From: Arcticibacter sp041902385
GTDB taxonomy: Bacteria > Bacteroidota > Bacteroidia > Sphingobacteriales > Sphingobacteriaceae
Assembly: GCF_041902385.1 (NCBI RefSeq)
Contig: NZ_CP169244.1
Coordinates: 1,488,001 to 1,552,000, forward strand
Direction of reading: 5' to 3'
DNA: 64,000 bases
A program made the position numbers and the translations under genes. The notes below the pieces were generated by a model. It worked only from the letters and a program-made list of their open reading frames with translations. It was not told where the DNA came from and ran no database searches. Below are positions 63,164 through 64,000 of this stretch, in pieces (within the stretch, counting starts at the first letter, position 1; every line of letters begins with the position of its first letter).

Positions 63164-63799
63164 TCAGTAGATTTTCCTGTATATTTCTTTTAAGGCCGCA
63201 GCAGGATGAGCAGCATCGTTAATGGCAGACGCCACTGCGATTCCATGGATGCCGGTAGATAATAAGGGTTCCACATCTGCTAATGTGATGCCGCCTACAG
63301 CCAGGAGCGGAATACTAAGCTCTGCTTTTTTCATCTCGTCAACGATGGAGCGGTATCCATCAGTTCCGAGGAGCGGATAGTCGTTCGGCTTCGTAGTTGT
63401 AACGGAGAAAGGCCCGCAGCCAGCATAGTCCACCACCCCGCTCATGATGATGGCCCTGATGTCATCAAATGTGTTAGCTGAGGCTCCCAGAGTCTTATCC
63501 GGACCGATCTCCTGGCGGATAGCCCTGAAATCAGCGCGCATGTCTTCTATATGCACTCCCTGGATGTCTGCCTTTCCGAGAAGCTGATAATGATCTGTGA
63601 TGATGAGGGTTGCCCCCCACTCATCACAGATCTCTGAAATCATTTGAGCTTCGTCAATCAGCTCTGCTTCTGGTTTTGAAAAGCAGCGGTATTGCACCCA
63701 ATTCGCTCCTGCCTCGCAGGCCATCCTCACCTGTTCCACATGGCTCCGGCCGGCAATGTCGTGCGTGATATAGTGAAGCTTCGATATGTATTTCTTCAT
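63164..63799 (-). CDS. thiE: Thiamine phosphate synthase (ThiE-like)
   Basis: A 211-residue TIM-barrel enzyme joining the pyrimidine and thiazole parts of thiamine. The family's blocks are present: ANWVQYRCFSKPE (VQLR position, with Y for L), LIITDHYQLLGKADIQGVHIEDM, LGASANTFDD, YAGCGPFSVTTTKPN and LLAVGGITLADV. The pyrophosphate-binding segments look intact. It follows the alkaline-phosphatase-family gene and precedes the TPK-like gene on the same strand. No TPP riboswitch is seen upstream. ThiE-like proteins without other thi genes could be regulatory (TenI-like), which I cannot rule out. Confidence 0.85.
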   Translation of the reverse strand: MKKYISKLHYITHDIAGRSHVEQVRMACEAGANWVQYRCFSKPEAELIDEAQMISEICDEWGATLIITDHYQLLGKADIQGVHIEDMRADFRAIRQEIGPDKTLGASANTFDDIRAIIMSGVVDYAGCGPFSVTTTKPNDYPLLGTDGYRSIVDEMKKAELSIPLLAVGGITLADVEPLLSTGIHGIAVASAINDAAHPAAALKEIYRKIY

Positions 63800-63805
63800 G
63801 AAGTT

Positions 63806-64000
63806 TTATTTAAGGGCTTCAGTAACGGGTTGCCCTATCGCGCCGTTAGGAGCCTGGATGTGGAGCAAAGCCGAGATAGTAGGTGCAATGTCGGTCATGT
63901 TAACTGTCCGGTTAGTTGCGCCATGTTTGATTCCCCATCCCATCAGCACAAAAGGAATGTGCGCGTCGTAGGGATTCCATACTCCATGGGTTGTACCTGT
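63806..64000 (-). CDS. Alkaline phosphatase superfamily protein, C-terminal part (5' end beyond window)
   Basis: The last 64 codons of a gene entering from the right edge. The residues TTHGVWNPYDAHIPFVLMGWGIKHG, then VNMTDIAPTISALLHIQAPNGAIGQPV, match the C-termini of Bacteroidota alkaline phosphatase family proteins (PafA-like, type I phosphodiesterase). The histidine in TTHG and in DAHIP fit metal or catalytic positions of the superfamily. The stop lies six bases before the ThiE start, so the two probably form one transcript. Confidence 0.8.
   Translation of the reverse strand, partial: TGTTHGVWNPYDAHIPFVLMGWGIKHGATNRTVNMTDIAPTISALLHIQAPNGAIGQPVTEALK

Overview
The window reads as chromosome of a Sphingobacteriaceae-type Bacteroidota (Pedobacter/Arcticibacter-like). 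Support comes from tandem SusC/SusD pairs, Bacteroidota-type -7 promoter boxes (TAnnTTTG), DUF3072 and IPExxxVDY proteins, a B12-dependent ribonucleotide reductase, an MlaEFD-type operon and adjacent nif3/CdsZ-like genes. The genus assignment is inferred from recognised protein families; no search was run.

Layout. 1-3.3 kb: a plus-strand run of a cut DUF2752 gene, a TM2 protein, a DUF2905 protein, a small membrane protein, Nif3-like protein and a C4 zinc-ribbon coiled-coil protein, closed by a perfect hairpin terminator. 3.4-4.8 kb: a PA0069-type radical SAM protein and a DUF3072 protein. 5.0-7.6 kb: MlaE-MlaF-MlaD lipid transport operon. 7.6-10.1 kb (minus): acpP-fabF-rnc. 10.2-15.9 kb: IPExxxVDY protein, pyruvate kinase and B12-dependent RNR. 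16.3-20.9 kb (minus): outer-membrane beta-barrel receptor and a PadR-PspC pair.

21-41.8 kb is the accessory heart of the window: four consecutive SusC/SusD outer-membrane import pairs, one with an extra lipoprotein gene and one followed by a separate lipoprotein gene, with no glycosidase, protease, sigma/anti-sigma or two-component regulator between them. Three of the four share a leader motif at a fixed distance from the SusC start.

41.9-45.0 kb: LD-carboxypeptidase, methionyl-tRNA synthetase, tRNA-Arg(CCT). 45.1-49.7 kb: a probable accessory patch of two ankyrin-repeat proteins and a small helical-repeat protein in one operon, a 129-bp inverted-repeat-bounded remnant, a DHFR-like protein and a VOC protein. 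49.8-53.1 kb: an Oar-type TonB receptor. 53.2-64 kb: housekeeping genes (RsmI-like methyltransferase, FAD monooxygenase, MiaE, NadD, Gmk, YicC, rhodanese, DUF4407, GNAT, a divergent thiamine-pyrophosphokinase-like protein, ThiE-like protein) and the C-terminus of an alkaline-phosphatase-superfamily protein.

Sequence quality: five genes (fabF, the third susD, metG, the Oar-type receptor, nadD) are each interrupted at a homopolymer run. Three of these are normally essential, so base-calling or assembly error is the most likely cause, and the proteins should be read as continuous.
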